In this document: positions 16,800-27,163 of the stretch, in pieces
Position numbering within the stretch: the first letter of the stretch is position 1
How the letters are laid out: every line of letters begins with the position of its first letter
Assembly: GCF_032818155.1 (NCBI RefSeq)
Contig: NZ_CP102589.1
Coordinates: forward strand, 3,706,001-3,770,000
Reading direction: 5' to 3'
Origin: Niallia taxi
Lineage (GTDB): Bacteria > Bacillota > Bacilli > Bacillales > Cytobacillaceae
Length of the DNA stretch: 64,000 bases
Notes under the pieces: model-generated
The model's database searches: none
What the model was told of the DNA's origin: nothing
Seen by the model: the letters and a program-made list of their open reading frames with translations, nothing else
Program-made: the position numbers and the translations under genes

Positions 16800-17540
16800 T
16801 TATAGTTGCATAATTTGTCGGAATTCCTTTACTTTACTTCTGCTTACAGGAACCTCTCCTTTAATATCCCTTAATCTTAAAATATAAGTATGGTTGAACC
16901 AAGGAACAATCTCATGGATTTTTGTTAGATTTACCGTATATGAACGATGACATTTGAAGAAAGTATCCTCTGGTAGCTTTGCATGAAACTCGGATATACT
17001 CATCGGCATCATGTATTCGTCCGTTTTCGTATAAACGATTGTCACCTTTTCACTTGCAGACGCGTAATAAATATCATTAACGTCTGTTACAATGATATTT
17101 TCATTTTTACGAAGGTTGATTCTCCTGCTCGTTCCTTGCTCTATTGCAGGCTCTTTTTCTCCTTCATCACTACGGTCCTTCTTAAAGGCAGCTTCGAGCT
17201 TTTTCAGCATCGCTGCAATTCGCTTTTCATCATACGGCTTTAAAATATAATCAAATGCTTCTAGTTCAAATGCTTGGGCTGCATGCTCCTTATAGGCAGT
17301 GGTGAAAATAATAAACGGTTTCTTGGCAAATTTGCTAATATTGCCTGCCAAGAGCATACCATCTAGGGAAGGGATATTAATATCAAGAAAGATTGCATCC
17401 ACTTCCTCCTCCTGTAAAAATTTAAATACATCCAGCCCATCCTCAAATGTCTCGACAATTTCAATTCCACTATGTGTTTCGATCAAATATTCCAGTTCTT
17501 CCTTTGCTGGAATTTCATCTTCTACTATTATCGCTCTCAT
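16800..17540 (-). CDS. LytTR family response regulator
   Basis: The 246-residue protein has an N-terminal receiver domain (Asp53 in [13 protein letters not shown], lysine in YILKPYD) and a C-terminal LytTR DNA-binding domain from about 140 ([26 protein letters not shown]). It should bind two direct repeats on one DNA face; such repeats lie just past its own stop in front of the OFA transporter gene. Its start overlaps the kinase gene by four bases. Confidence 0.93.
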   Translation of the reverse strand: MRAIIVEDEIPAKEELEYLIETHSGIEIVETFEDGLDVFKFLQEEEVDAIFLDINIPSLDGMLLAGNISKFAKKPFIIFTTAYKEHAAQAFELEAFDYILKPYDEKRIAAMLKKLEAAFKKDRSDEGEKEPAIEQGTSRRINLRKNENIIVTDVNDIYYASASEKVTIVYTKTDEYMMPMSISEFHAKLPEDTFFKCHRSYTVNLTKIHEIVPWFNHTYILRLRDIKGEVPVSRSKVKEFRQIMQL

Positions 17541-19204
17541 CGCTTCTCCTTCGTAATGTCAAAATATACTTTTGTGCCTGGATTTAATCTTTCGATGACA
17601 AGTCCTGTTCCATAAATCAGCTTCACTCTTTCATGGACATTTGCCAAACCGATATGTCTTGATGACATTTCGCCACGATATAGCTGATCGATGATTTCTT
17701 CCTTAATGCCCTCCCCTGTATCCTCAACACTAACCCTTATACTGCTACCAAGATCCTTGACAGAAATAGTGATTAGACCAGGAGCTTTTCTTTTTAAAAT
17801 GCCATGAACAACTGCATTTTCAACTAATGGCTGGATGAGAAGACTTGGAACCTTAATTTGAACATCGTCAATATCATATTCAACTTGAAGCTTGCTTCCA
17901 AATCTCGCCTTTTCGATATCAATATAATCATGTACCTGCTGTAATGCTAGATGGATATCAATTAATTCATCCTCGACCTCCAGGTTATAGCGCATATATC
18001 CTGATAAGCTAATTATTAATTCTCTGGCTTTTTCCGGATTCCGTCTTGTTGTTGAAGCAATGGCATTTAATGCATTGAAAAGGAAATGAGGATTGATTTT
18101 TGTTTGCAATGCCTTCAATTCAGCTTTATTGGCAGCCTCTTTAATTTGTTCAACTCTAGAAACCTCCATTAATGTCGAGATGATTTGAGCAAGTCCAATC
18201 GCCATCGTTTGAAGCGTATGTGTAATAGTATATGCCTTACGGTAGTAAATCTTTAATGTCCCTGTCACAACTCCTCTTTCCTCTAAAGGAATAATGAGCA
18301 AACAATGAATTTGCGGTGTATGATGGTCTGCAATATTATTGCGTATTGTTATCTTGCCGCTTTTTATCGTTTCCTTTGTTAAACCACTGATAATTTCGCG
18401 GCCGTTCTTGTACTTTTCTTCGCCAAAGCCAACATATGCAAGGACATCCCTTGTATCTGTGATAGCAACAGCATCTGCTTTAATTTCCTTTTGAATTATC
18501 CTGCAAATCTTGTGGAGTGATTCGCTGTTGATAGACCTGAAGTAAGGCAGAGTTTTGTTGGCGATTCCTAATGCCAGCTGTGCCTGCTTTGCAGCAATTC
18601 TTTCCTTTTCACCTTCGACACTTGCAATCATTAACACGATAAAGCCAATACTTACTTGTCCTAATATCATCGGTAACGCAATTTGGGAAACAATGTCTAA
18701 ACCTAAAGAGAAGGGTTCTGCCATAACAAGTATCAGTACCATTGTCAGCACTTCACAAATCATTCCGGCAGCTATTCCGTAAATCCACCTGTTTTGTTTC
18801 TTTACACGAAAATAAATAATGCCTGAAACGATACCTGCCAATATACTCGTAATTAAACAAGGTATGGACGTGACTCCTCCTATATCAATTAGGTATCGAT
18901 GAACCCCTGAAACGATTCCTGTAATGATGCCAACCCAAGGACCAAACAAAATACCTCCGGACATAACCGCAATGATACGGATATTAACAATGGAGCCTTC
19001 CACCTCAATACCGGAATAGGTACCAAACAATGCAAAGGCACAAAATATAATTGTTATGAGTGTCAATTCTGTTGGAGAATGATTTTCCTTTTGAAGAGTC
19101 TCCTTAAATTTTGGCACCCTTGATAAAAAAAACAAGGAAATAAGCAGCAATGCTGCTCTTTCAATTAATTGAATGAGCATTTGAATTTCCATTGAAGCGT
19201 ACAT
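17537..19204 (-). CDS. LytS-type sensor histidine kinase
   Basis: The 555-residue protein has an N-terminal 5TMR-LYT membrane sensor (about 1-195), a GAF-like domain (about 215-350), a His_kinase domain with His373 in [13 protein letters not shown], and an ATPase domain ([17 protein letters not shown]). In E. coli and B. subtilis, members of this family sense pyruvate-like metabolites. The ATG at 19204 has GGGGGA six bases upstream. It is first in the operon with the LytTR regulator; the OFA gene follows with its own promoter. Confidence 0.92.
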   Translation of the reverse strand: MYASMEIQMLIQLIERAALLLISLFFLSRVPKFKETLQKENHSPTELTLITIIFCAFALFGTYSGIEVEGSIVNIRIIAVMSGGILFGPWVGIITGIVSGVHRYLIDIGGVTSIPCLITSILAGIVSGIIYFRVKKQNRWIYGIAAGMICEVLTMVLILVMAEPFSLGLDIVSQIALPMILGQVSIGFIVLMIASVEGEKERIAAKQAQLALGIANKTLPYFRSINSESLHKICRIIQKEIKADAVAITDTRDVLAYVGFGEEKYKNGREIISGLTKETIKSGKITIRNNIADHHTPQIHCLLIIPLEERGVVTGTLKIYYRKAYTITHTLQTMAIGLAQIISTLMEVSRVEQIKEAANKAELKALQTKINPHFLFNALNAIASTTRRNPEKARELIISLSGYMRYNLEVEDELIDIHLALQQVHDYIDIEKARFGSKLQVEYDIDDVQIKVPSLLIQPLVENAVVHGILKRKAPGLITISVKDLGSSIRVSVEDTGEGIKEEIIDQLYRGEMSSRHIGLANVHERVKLIYGTGLVIERLNPGTKVYFDITKEKR

Positions 19205-19313
19205 CTACAATCCCCCTCTAGTTGCTATTATGCTATGTATGTATATCTTCTACTATATATTAGCAGTAAAAAATGCTGGCTTCATCCGAAATGATATTGT
19301 CATTTTATCGCAA

Positions 19314-19346
19314 AAGAAAAAACCTGCCAAAAATGCAGCAGGTTTT
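19314..19346 (-). terminator. Intrinsic terminator of the app operon
   Basis: An AACCTGC/GCAGGTT stem (19321-19327 with 19338-19344) is followed by a T run on the minus strand. It lies immediately after the appC stop. Confidence 0.85.
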
Positions 19347-19349
19347 CAT

Positions 19350-20270
19350 TTAGCGCTTATTACTTTTCGGATCAAGAGCATCACGCAAACCGTCTCCGAT
19401 AAAGTTAATGCATAATACTGTTACAAAGATACATAATCCTGGCGGTACCCACGCCTCAGGGCTGTTTCTTAAAATACGAATGCTTTGTGCTTCAGAAATC
19501 ATATTTCCCCATGTCGGAGTTGGCTGCGGTATTCCAAAACCGATGAAGCTCATTGCAGATTCAATGATAATATATGTTGCCATCATCAATGTAGCGTTAA
19601 CGACAATTGGTCCAATTGCATTCGGAATAAAATGCTTAAAGATGATTCGGAAATCACTTGCGCCTATTGCCTTTGCTCCATGCACAAATTCTTGTTCCCT
19701 TAAGGATAAATAGGTTCCCCTAATAATCCTCGTCAAGTTCGGCCACGAGGTTATCGCTATAATGGCGACGAAGCTGCCAATTGACACCTTTGGCATAATA
19801 GAAACTACCGTCAATGCAATAACGATAAATGGAAGCATCATGATGATATCAGCGATACGCATGATAGTTGCATCAACAAGTCCGCCATAATAACCAGCAA
19901 TAGATCCTAAAAGCACACCGATAACCAATGTACATACCATTGCAGAGAAACCGACGATAAGGGAGATTCTACCACCATACAGTAGCCGCGCAAGATTATC
20001 TCTTCCTGAACCATCATTTCCAAGCGGATGGTCTGCGCTTGGTCCATGCTCAACCATCATCAAATTTGATTTGGTCGGATTTTGGTCTGTTAAAAGTGGT
20101 GCGAAAATCACTGCTAAAATGATAATCGTTAATACAATTACACCAAGTACAGCCAATTTATTTTTCATAAACCGTCCTAGCGCAATTTGGCCAGGAGTTT
20201 TACTCTTTTGATTTTCTACTTTAATAGGTAGATTCGGTTCTGTTTCGACCGTTTGTTGATTCAGTTGCAT
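19350..20270 (-). CDS. appC: Oligopeptide ABC transporter permease AppC
   Basis: The 306-residue protein has six TM segments, the OppC_N region and the permease EAA loop with HGAKAIGASDFRIIFKHFIPN. It forms the membrane channel with AppB. It is the last gene of appD-appF-appA-appB-appC, the same order as in B. subtilis. Family members import oligopeptides; the exact substrate range is not visible. Confidence 0.9.
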   Translation of the reverse strand: MQLNQQTVETEPNLPIKVENQKSKTPGQIALGRFMKNKLAVLGVIVLTIIILAVIFAPLLTDQNPTKSNLMMVEHGPSADHPLGNDGSGRDNLARLLYGGRISLIVGFSAMVCTLVIGVLLGSIAGYYGGLVDATIMRIADIIMMLPFIVIALTVVSIMPKVSIGSFVAIIAITSWPNLTRIIRGTYLSLREQEFVHGAKAIGASDFRIIFKHFIPNAIGPIVVNATLMMATYIIIESAMSFIGFGIPQPTPTWGNMISEAQSIRILRNSPEAWVPPGLCIFVTVLCINFIGDGLRDALDPKSNKR

Positions 20271-20282
20271 TGTTCATTCACC

Positions 20283-21245
20283 TCACTCATATCGAATTCT
20301 AGGGTCAACAAGGCTGTAGCCGATATCTGCCAGCAGATTTCCCAATAATGTAAAGAAACCAATCATTAAAGTAATAACCATGATAACAGGGTAATCCTTG
20401 CTGGAAATAGAGTTAATGAACAATGTCCCGAGGCCAGGATATTGATATACCCCCTCTGTTATAATCGCTCCACCCAGCAGGGCGCCGATTTCAAAGCCTA
20501 GCAAAGTTACGATTGGAATCAAGGCATTTCTCAATGTATGCTTGTACAATACTGTGTTTTCGGTCATCCCTTTTGCTCTTGCTGTACGAATATAGTCACC
20601 AGACAGTACATCAAGCACTTCTGAACGCATATACCGTGTATATGTAGCCATTCCACCTAATCCCAGAGTCAATCCTGGCAAGATTAAATGATGCAGCTTA
20701 TCCCAAAAGAGCTCTGCACCTTGCAGATTAGGACTCGATACCGTACCTTGCGATGGGAACCAGCCGAGCTGGATTGCAAAGAAGTAAATTGCCACTAAAC
20801 CAAAGAAGAAACTCGGAATTGCCAGTCCAAAAAAACTAAAAGTTGTTACGGAGTAATCCAGCACAGAATATGGTTTTCGAGCTGAGTAAATTCCGATTGG
20901 AATCGAAAATAAAATCGTAATAATTAAAGAAAAGGTTCCTAATGTGAGTGTATTGCTGACTCTGGATTCGAGCAGGTCTGTCACTTCACGTCCCTTATAT
21001 ACGATTGATTCACCAAAGTCCCCCTGAACGATATTTCCTAACCAACGAAAATATTGCACATAAATTGGATCATTAAGCCCTAAAGCTTCTTTTTGCTGTT
21101 CGTATACTTCTGGGTCTACATTCGGATCAAGCTTTCCAGTAAAGGGATCGCCAGGAGCCGCCTGCATTAAGCCGAATACGATAACCGTCAATGCGAATAG
21201 CATTGGAATGAACACTAATACACGACGAATAATATACTTATACAT
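20283..21245 (-). CDS. appB: Oligopeptide ABC transporter permease AppB
   Basis: The 320-residue inner-membrane protein starts MYKYIIRRVLVFIPMLF, typical of OppB/AppB, with six TM segments and the EAA loop YIRTARAKGMTENTVLYKHTLRNA. It pairs with AppC. The ATG has GGAGGGGG in front. The 243 bp between appA and appB hold two hairpins that may reduce read-through, so that the binding protein is made in excess. Confidence 0.9.
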   Translation of the reverse strand: MYKYIIRRVLVFIPMLFALTVIVFGLMQAAPGDPFTGKLDPNVDPEVYEQQKEALGLNDPIYVQYFRWLGNIVQGDFGESIVYKGREVTDLLESRVSNTLTLGTFSLIITILFSIPIGIYSARKPYSVLDYSVTTFSFFGLAIPSFFFGLVAIYFFAIQLGWFPSQGTVSSPNLQGAELFWDKLHHLILPGLTLGLGGMATYTRYMRSEVLDVLSGDYIRTARAKGMTENTVLYKHTLRNALIPIVTLLGFEIGALLGGAIITEGVYQYPGLGTLFINSISSKDYPVIMVITLMIGFFTLLGNLLADIGYSLVDPRIRYE

Positions 21246-21308
21246 TGCTCCCCCTCCATTTCTAATGTTGTATTTATAAAGTCATAGATTAGTTTTTAAA
21301 CCTTTTTC

Positions 21309-21349
21309 GGTTCATTTCGTGCAGACCGCAGCACCACACGAAATGAACC
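21309..21349 (-). repeat. 13-bp inverted repeat between appA and appB
   Basis: GGTTCATTTCGTG (21309-21321) and its perfect complement (21337-21349) form a stable hairpin with a 15-base loop. There is an A/T-rich stretch but no clean T run after it. It is likely an mRNA-stabilising or attenuating hairpin. Confidence 0.6.
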
Positions 21350-21378
21350 AAAATATGGCTGAAATCATCAAGAGAAAA

Positions 21379-21475
21379 GGGGGCTCCCCTTAAAGGTTGC
21401 CCGCACCTCGGTAACAGAATAGTTTGCCAGCAAAATATCCAGTTTTGATACGGACTCTGAGAAACAGGAGCCCCC
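21379..21475 (-). ncRNA. 97-nt structured element after appA
   Basis: The ends form a GC-rich stem, GGGGGCTCC with GGAGCCCCC (21379-21387 with 21467-21475), closing a loop of about 79 bases that holds further small pairings. On the transcript a TTTTCTC tail follows. It begins 14 bases after the appA stop. It could be a large attenuator, a structured RNA, or a short mobile repeat; I cannot match it to a known riboswitch. Confidence 0.5.
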
Positions 21476-21488
21476 GTTTACATAACTA

Positions 21489-23219
21489 TTATTTTGTAAC
21501 ACTCCATAAATGTGTATTGTTCAAGAATGAGTATGGCAATACATCAATGCCTTGCAGACGTTTGTTATATGCCCATAGGCTGTTTTGAGCATATAGAATT
21601 AATGCTGGAAGATCTTCAGAGAACTTCACTTGCCATTCGCTGTATTTCTCTTTTCTAAAATCTTGTTCAAATGCATCTGGTGGTGTAAATGCGTCCACTA
21701 GAAGCTGTTCTGCTTCTGGATTATTCCAACGGGAATAGTTGTAAGCAGCTTTAGAAGACCATAGTCCGCTTGGATCTGGATCTGTGCTGTCTAAGCTCCA
21801 GCCAAGTAAGTATAGATCCCAATCTTGTGCATTCTTTTCTAAATCTTCAAAGTAAGCAGCAGCTTGCTTCGGCTGGCGCAAGTCAATTTTGATGCCCACA
21901 GCTTCAAGATACTCTTGAATGATTGGTGCTGATTTTTCACGAATTTGGTTTCCTAATGGATAGTTCAGGTTCAATACCCACTCATTTCCATCTGGATCTT
22001 CACGGAAGCCATCGCCATTTGTATCTTTATAGCCTGCTTCATCTAGCAATGATTTTGCTTCTTCTGCATCAAACTTATATTGGTTAGGTTTTGTATCATC
22101 ATATGCCCAGAATTGAGTAGCGATTGGAGAATTCTGAACTACTCCTTTTCCATAAAGCAAACCATTGATGATTGCTTCACGATCAACTGCATATGCAATT
22201 GCCTGACGGACTTTTTGGTTAGAAAGCTTTTTGTTTTCTGTCCATTTAGATGGATCTAACGCTGTATCACCTTGTTCACGATGGTTAACCATCATCCCCA
22301 TTACCTGATAACCAAAATCTGGCTGTTCAACAATTTCAACATTGTCGTTTGCTGCAACTGACTCATAGTCTGCAGCTTGAATTCCAGTTGGATCTGCAAC
22401 AAAATCTACTTCGCCGCTTTCAAGCATACCAAGGATGACAGATTGGTCTACAACCTTCCAAACAATGCTGTCTAACTTAGGAGCACCTTGCCAGTAGTCT
22501 TCGTTTTTCTCAAGAACGTATTGCTCACCTTCTACAACATTAGTCAATTTGAATGGCCCAGTACCAATAACGTCTTTTGTTGTAGCAGCAGCTTTAGGCA
22601 TGTCAGCGATCGCAATATCCTTAAAGATATGCTCAGGAATAATTGGGAAGCTTGAATCAGAAAGTGCTAACACATTCGGATTTGCATATTTGAATGTTAC
22701 AGTATTGTCGTCAACTGCAACAACACCTTCGAATTCATCTGTTTTTCCTGTTGAGAAGTCTTCATAGCCTAATAGTCTTTCAACATATTGTGTACGAATA
22801 CCGCCAGCCTCAACATATCCAGGGCTTGCAATCGATTTGTATGTAAATACGACATCGTTTGCAGTGAACGGCTCTCCATCTTGCCATTTCACGTTTTCTT
22901 CTAAGTGGAATGTAACTTCTGTTTGGTCTTCGTTAAATTCCCATTCTTTTGCTAATTTCGGAATGAAATCAAGGTTTTCATCTTGTCCTAATAAACCTTC
23001 ATGCGTTAAAGATAAGATATTGTTCTCATATGCATCAGCATAAAAAATCGGGTTGAATAGTCCAGCAGGTGCTGTATCCATTGCACCAGTTACAGTGCCG
23101 CCATCAACTGCTTCTCCAGGCTCTGAGTTCGTGTCATCACTGCTGTTGCTGCACGCAGCCAAAATACTGCCGAGCACTAACGTCAAGCATAATACAAGTA
23201 ACCAATTTTTCTTTTTCAA
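21489..23219 (-). CDS. appA: Oligopeptide-binding lipoprotein AppA
   Basis: The 576-residue protein has a lipoprotein signal peptide with lipobox ILAAC at about residue 22 and the SBP_bac_5 fold (FHLEENVKWQDGEPFTANDVVFTYKS). It binds peptides outside the membrane and hands them to AppBC. The TTG start has GGGGG seven bases upstream. It is the third gene of the app operon, followed by two hairpins. Confidence 0.92.
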   Translation of the reverse strand: MKKKNWLLVLCLTLVLGSILAACSNSSDDTNSEPGEAVDGGTVTGAMDTAPAGLFNPIFYADAYENNILSLTHEGLLGQDENLDFIPKLAKEWEFNEDQTEVTFHLEENVKWQDGEPFTANDVVFTYKSIASPGYVEAGGIRTQYVERLLGYEDFSTGKTDEFEGVVAVDDNTVTFKYANPNVLALSDSSFPIIPEHIFKDIAIADMPKAAATTKDVIGTGPFKLTNVVEGEQYVLEKNEDYWQGAPKLDSIVWKVVDQSVILGMLESGEVDFVADPTGIQAADYESVAANDNVEIVEQPDFGYQVMGMMVNHREQGDTALDPSKWTENKKLSNQKVRQAIAYAVDREAIINGLLYGKGVVQNSPIATQFWAYDDTKPNQYKFDAEEAKSLLDEAGYKDTNGDGFREDPDGNEWVLNLNYPLGNQIREKSAPIIQEYLEAVGIKIDLRQPKQAAAYFEDLEKNAQDWDLYLLGWSLDSTDPDPSGLWSSKAAYNYSRWNNPEAEQLLVDAFTPPDAFEQDFRKEKYSEWQVKFSEDLPALILYAQNSLWAYNKRLQGIDVLPYSFLNNTHLWSVTK

Positions 23220-23303
23220 CGTCGTTCCCCCTTAAAATATAGTTATCTGTAGAAATCGCAAACCAAACTCGGTTCAACAACCACCTCCTTAAAAGATCAA
23301 TAA

Positions 23304-24317
23304 TCAATCTTCTTTACTGTATAAGTGGCATGCAACGAAGTGTCCTTCCGAAACTTCCGTTAAGTCCGGGCGCACAATAGCACATCTTTCATGTGCTTTT
23401 GGACAGCGAGTTCGGAATGCGCATCCTGACGGTGGATTAGATGGGCTTGGCAAGTCACCCTTCAGAATGATTTTTTCTCTCTTTTTAGTCACATCTGTTG
23501 TCGGAACTGCTGATAAAAGCGCCTGTGTATATGGATGAAGCGGTGTTTCATATAGCCCTTGCTTAGGTGCAAGCTCTGCAATTCTTCCTAAATACATTAC
23601 CGCTACACGATCACTTATATGTTTAACAACACTCAAATCATGGGCAATAAAAAGGTAAGTCAAATTAAATTCTTCCTGCAAATCGGCCATCAAGTTTAAA
23701 ACCTGTGCCTGAATAGAAACATCCAAAGCTGAAACCGGCTCATCACAAACAATAAATTTAGGATTTAGCGCAAGCGCTCTTGCAATGCTGATACGTTGCC
23801 TTTGACCACCAGAAAATTCATGGGGATATTTTGATCGTGCATCTGCCCGAAGGCCAACCTTTTCCAGCAGGCTGATCGCTTTTTCCTCCCGCTCCCGTCT
23901 ATTTAACTTTGTTTGTACAAGCAGCGGTTCTTCAATAAGCTCTTGGACACTCATTTTTCCATTTAATGAAGCGAACGGGTCCTGAAAGACAATCTGCATA
24001 TCTTTTCTGATTGGACGCATCTTTCTGTTATTTAATGTAGTGATGTCTTGATCCTCAAACTGAATACTGCCATCTGTCGGGTCAAGCAGCCGCAGAATGA
24101 CTCGTCCTAACGTAGATTTTCCTGAACCTGATTCACCAACAAGTCCGAGCGTTTCTCCTCTGATGACATTTAAGGAAATATCATCAACTGCTTTGACATG
24201 GCCGACCGTATGCTTCAAGACGCCACCCTTGATTGGGAAGTATTTCTTAATGTTTTTCGCTTGAAGAATATAATCTTCTTCGGTCTTTTTTAATAAATCT
24301 TGCTCCATCAATGACAT
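23304..24317 (-). CDS. appF: Oligopeptide ABC transporter ATPase AppF
   Basis: The 337-residue ATPase has Walker [10 protein letters not shown], signature [15 protein letters not shown], Walker [13 protein letters not shown] and the C-terminal oligo_HPY tail with the cysteines [14 protein letters not shown]. It powers peptide import with AppD. It follows appD by 15 bp in the same operon. Confidence 0.92.
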   Translation of the reverse strand: MSLMEQDLLKKTEEDYILQAKNIKKYFPIKGGVLKHTVGHVKAVDDISLNVIRGETLGLVGESGSGKSTLGRVILRLLDPTDGSIQFEDQDITTLNNRKMRPIRKDMQIVFQDPFASLNGKMSVQELIEEPLLVQTKLNRREREEKAISLLEKVGLRADARSKYPHEFSGGQRQRISIARALALNPKFIVCDEPVSALDVSIQAQVLNLMADLQEEFNLTYLFIAHDLSVVKHISDRVAVMYLGRIAELAPKQGLYETPLHPYTQALLSAVPTTDVTKKREKIILKGDLPSPSNPPSGCAFRTRCPKAHERCAIVRPDLTEVSEGHFVACHLYSKED

Positions 24318-24332
24318 GAAATATTATTCCTC

Positions 24333-25304
24333 CTATTCATACAGGTAGCAGCGCACCTTATGGTTTTGTCCATTATCTAGAAGATTAGGATTGCTAACAC
24401 GGCATTTATCCATCACATGCTTGCATCTGTCAGAAAAACGGCAGCCAACAGGGAAATCATAGGCAGGCGGAACTGTTCCCTTAATTACTCCAAGTCTGTC
24501 GACATCGTCTTCTAATTTAGGTAAGCTTTCTAGAAGTCCATTAGTGTAAGGATGCTTCGGATCAAGGAACATTGTATTTACTTTTGCCTGCTCCACAATC
24601 TGTCCACCATACATAACCATAACCCTGTCTGCATATTCAGCTACGACACCTAAGTCATGTGTTATTAACAATACTGCCATGTTGAATTTTTTCTTCATCT
24701 CGTCCAACAGATCCAAAATTTGTGCCTGAATTGTTACATCGAGAGCTGTAGTCGGCTCATCTGCAATTAACAGCTTCGGCTCACAGGAAATAGCTATTGC
24801 AATCATCGCACGCTGGCGCATCCCGCCTGACAATTGATGCGGATATTCATTTACCGTCTCTTCTGCCCTTGGAAAACCAACTATTCTTAATAGCTCAATT
24901 GCTCTGTTTCGCGCTTCCTCCTTTGAGACTTTCTTATGCTTTCTAATTGTTTCTATAAGCTGGTTTCCAATTGTAAATACAGGATTTAACGCTGTCATCG
25001 GCTCTTGGAAAACCATCGCAATCTCACTTCCGCGAAGCTTTGCCATCTGCTTGTCAGAATAAGGAACAATATCTTTGCCGTTAAAGCGAATTTGCCCTCC
25101 TTTGATTTTTCCAGGCTTACCAACAAGCTTCATTATAGAAAGAGAGGTGATGCTTTTGCCGCTTCCTGATTCACCAACGAGTGCTACTGTCTCACCAGGA
25201 TTTATGGAAAAATCAACACCATCCACAGCTTTTGCCACTCTGTGTTTATCCACTTGAAAATACGTTTTTAAACCTTCAACTTCTAATAACGCATGTTTTG
25301 TCAT
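24333..25304 (-). CDS. appD: Oligopeptide ABC transporter ATPase AppD
   Basis: The 323-residue ATPase has Walker A GESGSGKS, signature [15 protein letters not shown], Walker [13 protein letters not shown] and the oligo_HPY tail ([14 protein letters not shown]). It is the first gene of the app operon. A promoter with CodY-like and cre-like sites lies about 160-200 bp upstream. Confidence 0.92.
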   Translation of the reverse strand: MTKHALLEVEGLKTYFQVDKHRVAKAVDGVDFSINPGETVALVGESGSGKSITSLSIMKLVGKPGKIKGGQIRFNGKDIVPYSDKQMAKLRGSEIAMVFQEPMTALNPVFTIGNQLIETIRKHKKVSKEEARNRAIELLRIVGFPRAEETVNEYPHQLSGGMRQRAMIAIAISCEPKLLIADEPTTALDVTIQAQILDLLDEMKKKFNMAVLLITHDLGVVAEYADRVMVMYGGQIVEQAKVNTMFLDPKHPYTNGLLESLPKLEDDVDRLGVIKGTVPPAYDFPVGCRFSDRCKHVMDKCRVSNPNLLDNGQNHKVRCYLYE

Positions 25305-25442
25305 ATACTCACCTCTGCTATAATCCTTGGATTCTTGTAATTTGTGCTATGTACTCTGGGTAGTAAAAAATGGGTAGGATAAAATTTAATAATTAATTTT
25401 GAATTGAGGGAACTTTTTAATTTAAATAATTATTCTGAAAAC

Positions 25443-25510
25443 AGAAACCGTTTTGATAAATAATATAATACCTTCTATAATTCTTGTAAAGACAAATTTT
25501 TCAGAAAAAT
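25443..25510 (-). promoter_or_regulatory. app operon promoter with CodY-like and cre-like sites
   Basis: On the minus strand TTTACA (25490-25485) and TATATT (25467-25462) are 17 bp apart. Just upstream lies ATTTTTCAGAAAAAT (25496-25510), 13 of 15 matches to the CodY box. Just downstream lies AGAAACCGTTTTGAT (25443-25457), which matches the CcpA cre consensus at 13 of 15 positions. The arrangement suggests repression by amino-acid sufficiency and by good carbon sources. Confidence 0.5.
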
Positions 25511-26087
25511 AGATTTTTTGTAGAATCGACTAGGTTTCCCGTCGAATTCTCCGCTATTCTCCTACATTCTTATCCGTTTACCGAGAAGATTATGTCACTA
25601 AATATAATATACAAAGATAATAGTTTCCCTTAACAGTCGTATAATTCCGACCTCATACCCGCTTAAATAGAAAACATCATAATTATAGTAAAATCTTGAT
25701 ATTATTGGAATAAAAACATTAATCGACAAACAAAAAGAACAATCGTTTCTCTCAGATAGACAGCATTTATTCTTAGTTGATACCATAAATTATACTGATA
25801 TAATTTATTCACTTTCTGTTAATCTATCTCTTTCTGTTGTAATCTTTAAAATGAATAAATTGTTACCTTATATTCATTTTTTTATATTAAAAAAGAAATT
25901 TAACTATAGATACGTACAAACATTATGAAATATGTGTAAAAAAAAAGTTAAAAAGAATAATATTAATTCCTTTTATTCACTATCTTTTTAGAGGATTAAC
26001 GGGGAAAAGGAAGCCAAAAAAGCCTCCTTCATCAAGTGGGGAGATTTGTTTTTGGATTTATATTTGTTTTTCATGGTCTTGGAATAT
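25511..26087. other. AT-rich gap without a convincing gene
   Basis: This 577-base stretch is very AT-rich. The only open frame (25598-25786, minus) lacks a good ribosome site and family likeness. A weak hairpin near 26006-26030 may end the small gene at 26088. I see no repeat, RNA gene or mobile element. Confidence 0.5.
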
Positions 26088-26261
26088 TCAGTTGGATGCT
26101 AGTTTATCCATAATCTCATCGCAAAGCTCCTTCATGATTTCCTGTTGTGAAATGAGATCGGCATCCTTCATCATTTGTAAATACAGAACTGTTTGCATCA
26201 GCAGTGATTTTGCCTCCCCCTCTGAAAGGTCCTTTATGTTTTTTTGAAGCTCACTAATCAT
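26088..26261 (-). CDS. Small helical protein of unknown function
   Basis: The 57-residue acidic product (MISELQKNIKDLSEGEAKSL...) is predicted helical and soluble. I do not recognise the family. The ATG at 26261 has GGAGG five bases upstream; the earlier ATG at 26273 would overlap that ribosome site. It stands alone on the minus strand between AT-rich gaps. Confidence 0.6.
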   Translation of the reverse strand: MISELQKNIKDLSEGEAKSLLMQTVLYLQMMKDADLISQQEIMKELCDEIMDKLASN

Positions 26262-26394
26262 ATATACCTCCATTTATGACATGTCTATATCACCAATTAC
26301 TTATTTTAACCGTATCTTATATAATTTTCCATTACAAAACGAGTAATTCTTTTCGTTATACCATGCTGTACAAATATATTTGTTAAATAAGCCA

Positions 26395-26423
26395 CAAAAA
26401 AAGAGCCTATGTTTATAGACTCT
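26395..26423 (-). terminator. Intrinsic terminator of the acetate-type transporter gene
   Basis: A nine-base stem with one mismatch (26402-26410 with 26415-26423) is followed by seven T residues on the minus strand. Confidence 0.75.
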
Positions 26424-26432
26424 CTGCAACTT

Positions 26433-27047
26433 TTATTTAAATATTCCGAATGGCTTGCCAATCGGCAATACGATTTTCCCAAAATGTGTGTTAAGCACGA
26501 TTGCACCGCATCCGTAAAATGATAGTAGGGCTATACAAAGCTCTGCAATACCTGCCATCGTATGTGTTACTTCGTACATGACATCAAAAGAGCTTAAAGA
26601 AAGTCCAATAAATAGGATATCAATAAAGACGAAAATAAAGAAAAGCACTTTATGTGTCTCTAATGCGCCAATTGTCATAAACAGACTAAAGATCAAATAG
26701 CCGATGAAAGCAAAGCCAAGTTGTTTTGGATCAACATTTTGTGCGAGTACTTCGCCAAACGCTCCTAGCTGAATTAACCAAGAAAAGCCTACACCAAACC
26801 AGAATAAGCCAAATGCTGCAAAAGCGGTTGTTCCAAAGATATTGTTATGCTTCGCATCAAGCAAAGCTGCGATCAATTGAGCTAATCCACCCAAAAAGAA
26901 CGCCCACGGCAAAATAAAAGATAACCCTTCTGTTAAACCTAGCTTTTGTGAAGATGCTACCAATGTAACCATTGCTAGACCGAATAGTCCAAGTGCAGAT
27001 GGATCTGCCGTCACCATTTTTACTTGTGTATAGTTCTTGTTGCTCAT
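26433..27047 (-). CDS. Acetate uptake transporter family (SatP/YaaH/GPR1) protein
   Basis: The 204-residue protein has six TM segments and the family's first motif in a variant form (DPSALGLFGLAMVTL). Members form hexameric channels for acetate, succinate or ammonium-linked solutes in the cytoplasmic membrane. It is monocistronic, with RBS GGAGG before the ATG. The substrate is inferred from family only. Confidence 0.85.
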   Translation of the reverse strand: MSNKNYTQVKMVTADPSALGLFGLAMVTLVASSQKLGLTEGLSFILPWAFFLGGLAQLIAALLDAKHNNIFGTTAFAAFGLFWFGVGFSWLIQLGAFGEVLAQNVDPKQLGFAFIGYLIFSLFMTIGALETHKVLFFIFVFIDILFIGLSLSSFDVMYEVTHTMAGIAELCIALLSFYGCGAIVLNTHFGKIVLPIGKPFGIFK

Positions 27048-27123
27048 AAATTCCTCCTATAATAAAAAAACATACTTATGTAATGTATAGGATTAGTAGT
27101 ATTGTGTCAATCAAATTTTACAT

Positions 27124-27160
27124 AAAAAACATCCTTGCAAATATACAAGGATGTTTTTTT
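27124..27160 (-). terminator. Intrinsic terminator of pepF
   Basis: A 10-bp perfect stem (27128-27137 with 27146-27155) is flanked by A and T runs. It lies directly after the pepF stop and could also work on the other strand. Confidence 0.9.
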
Positions 27161-27163
27161 ATA

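Noticed and set aside
25598..25786. 62-residue minus-strand frame in the gap upstream of appD
   Set aside because: AT-rich, no ribosome site, Cys/Tyr/Phe-rich composition and no family likeness; probably chance.
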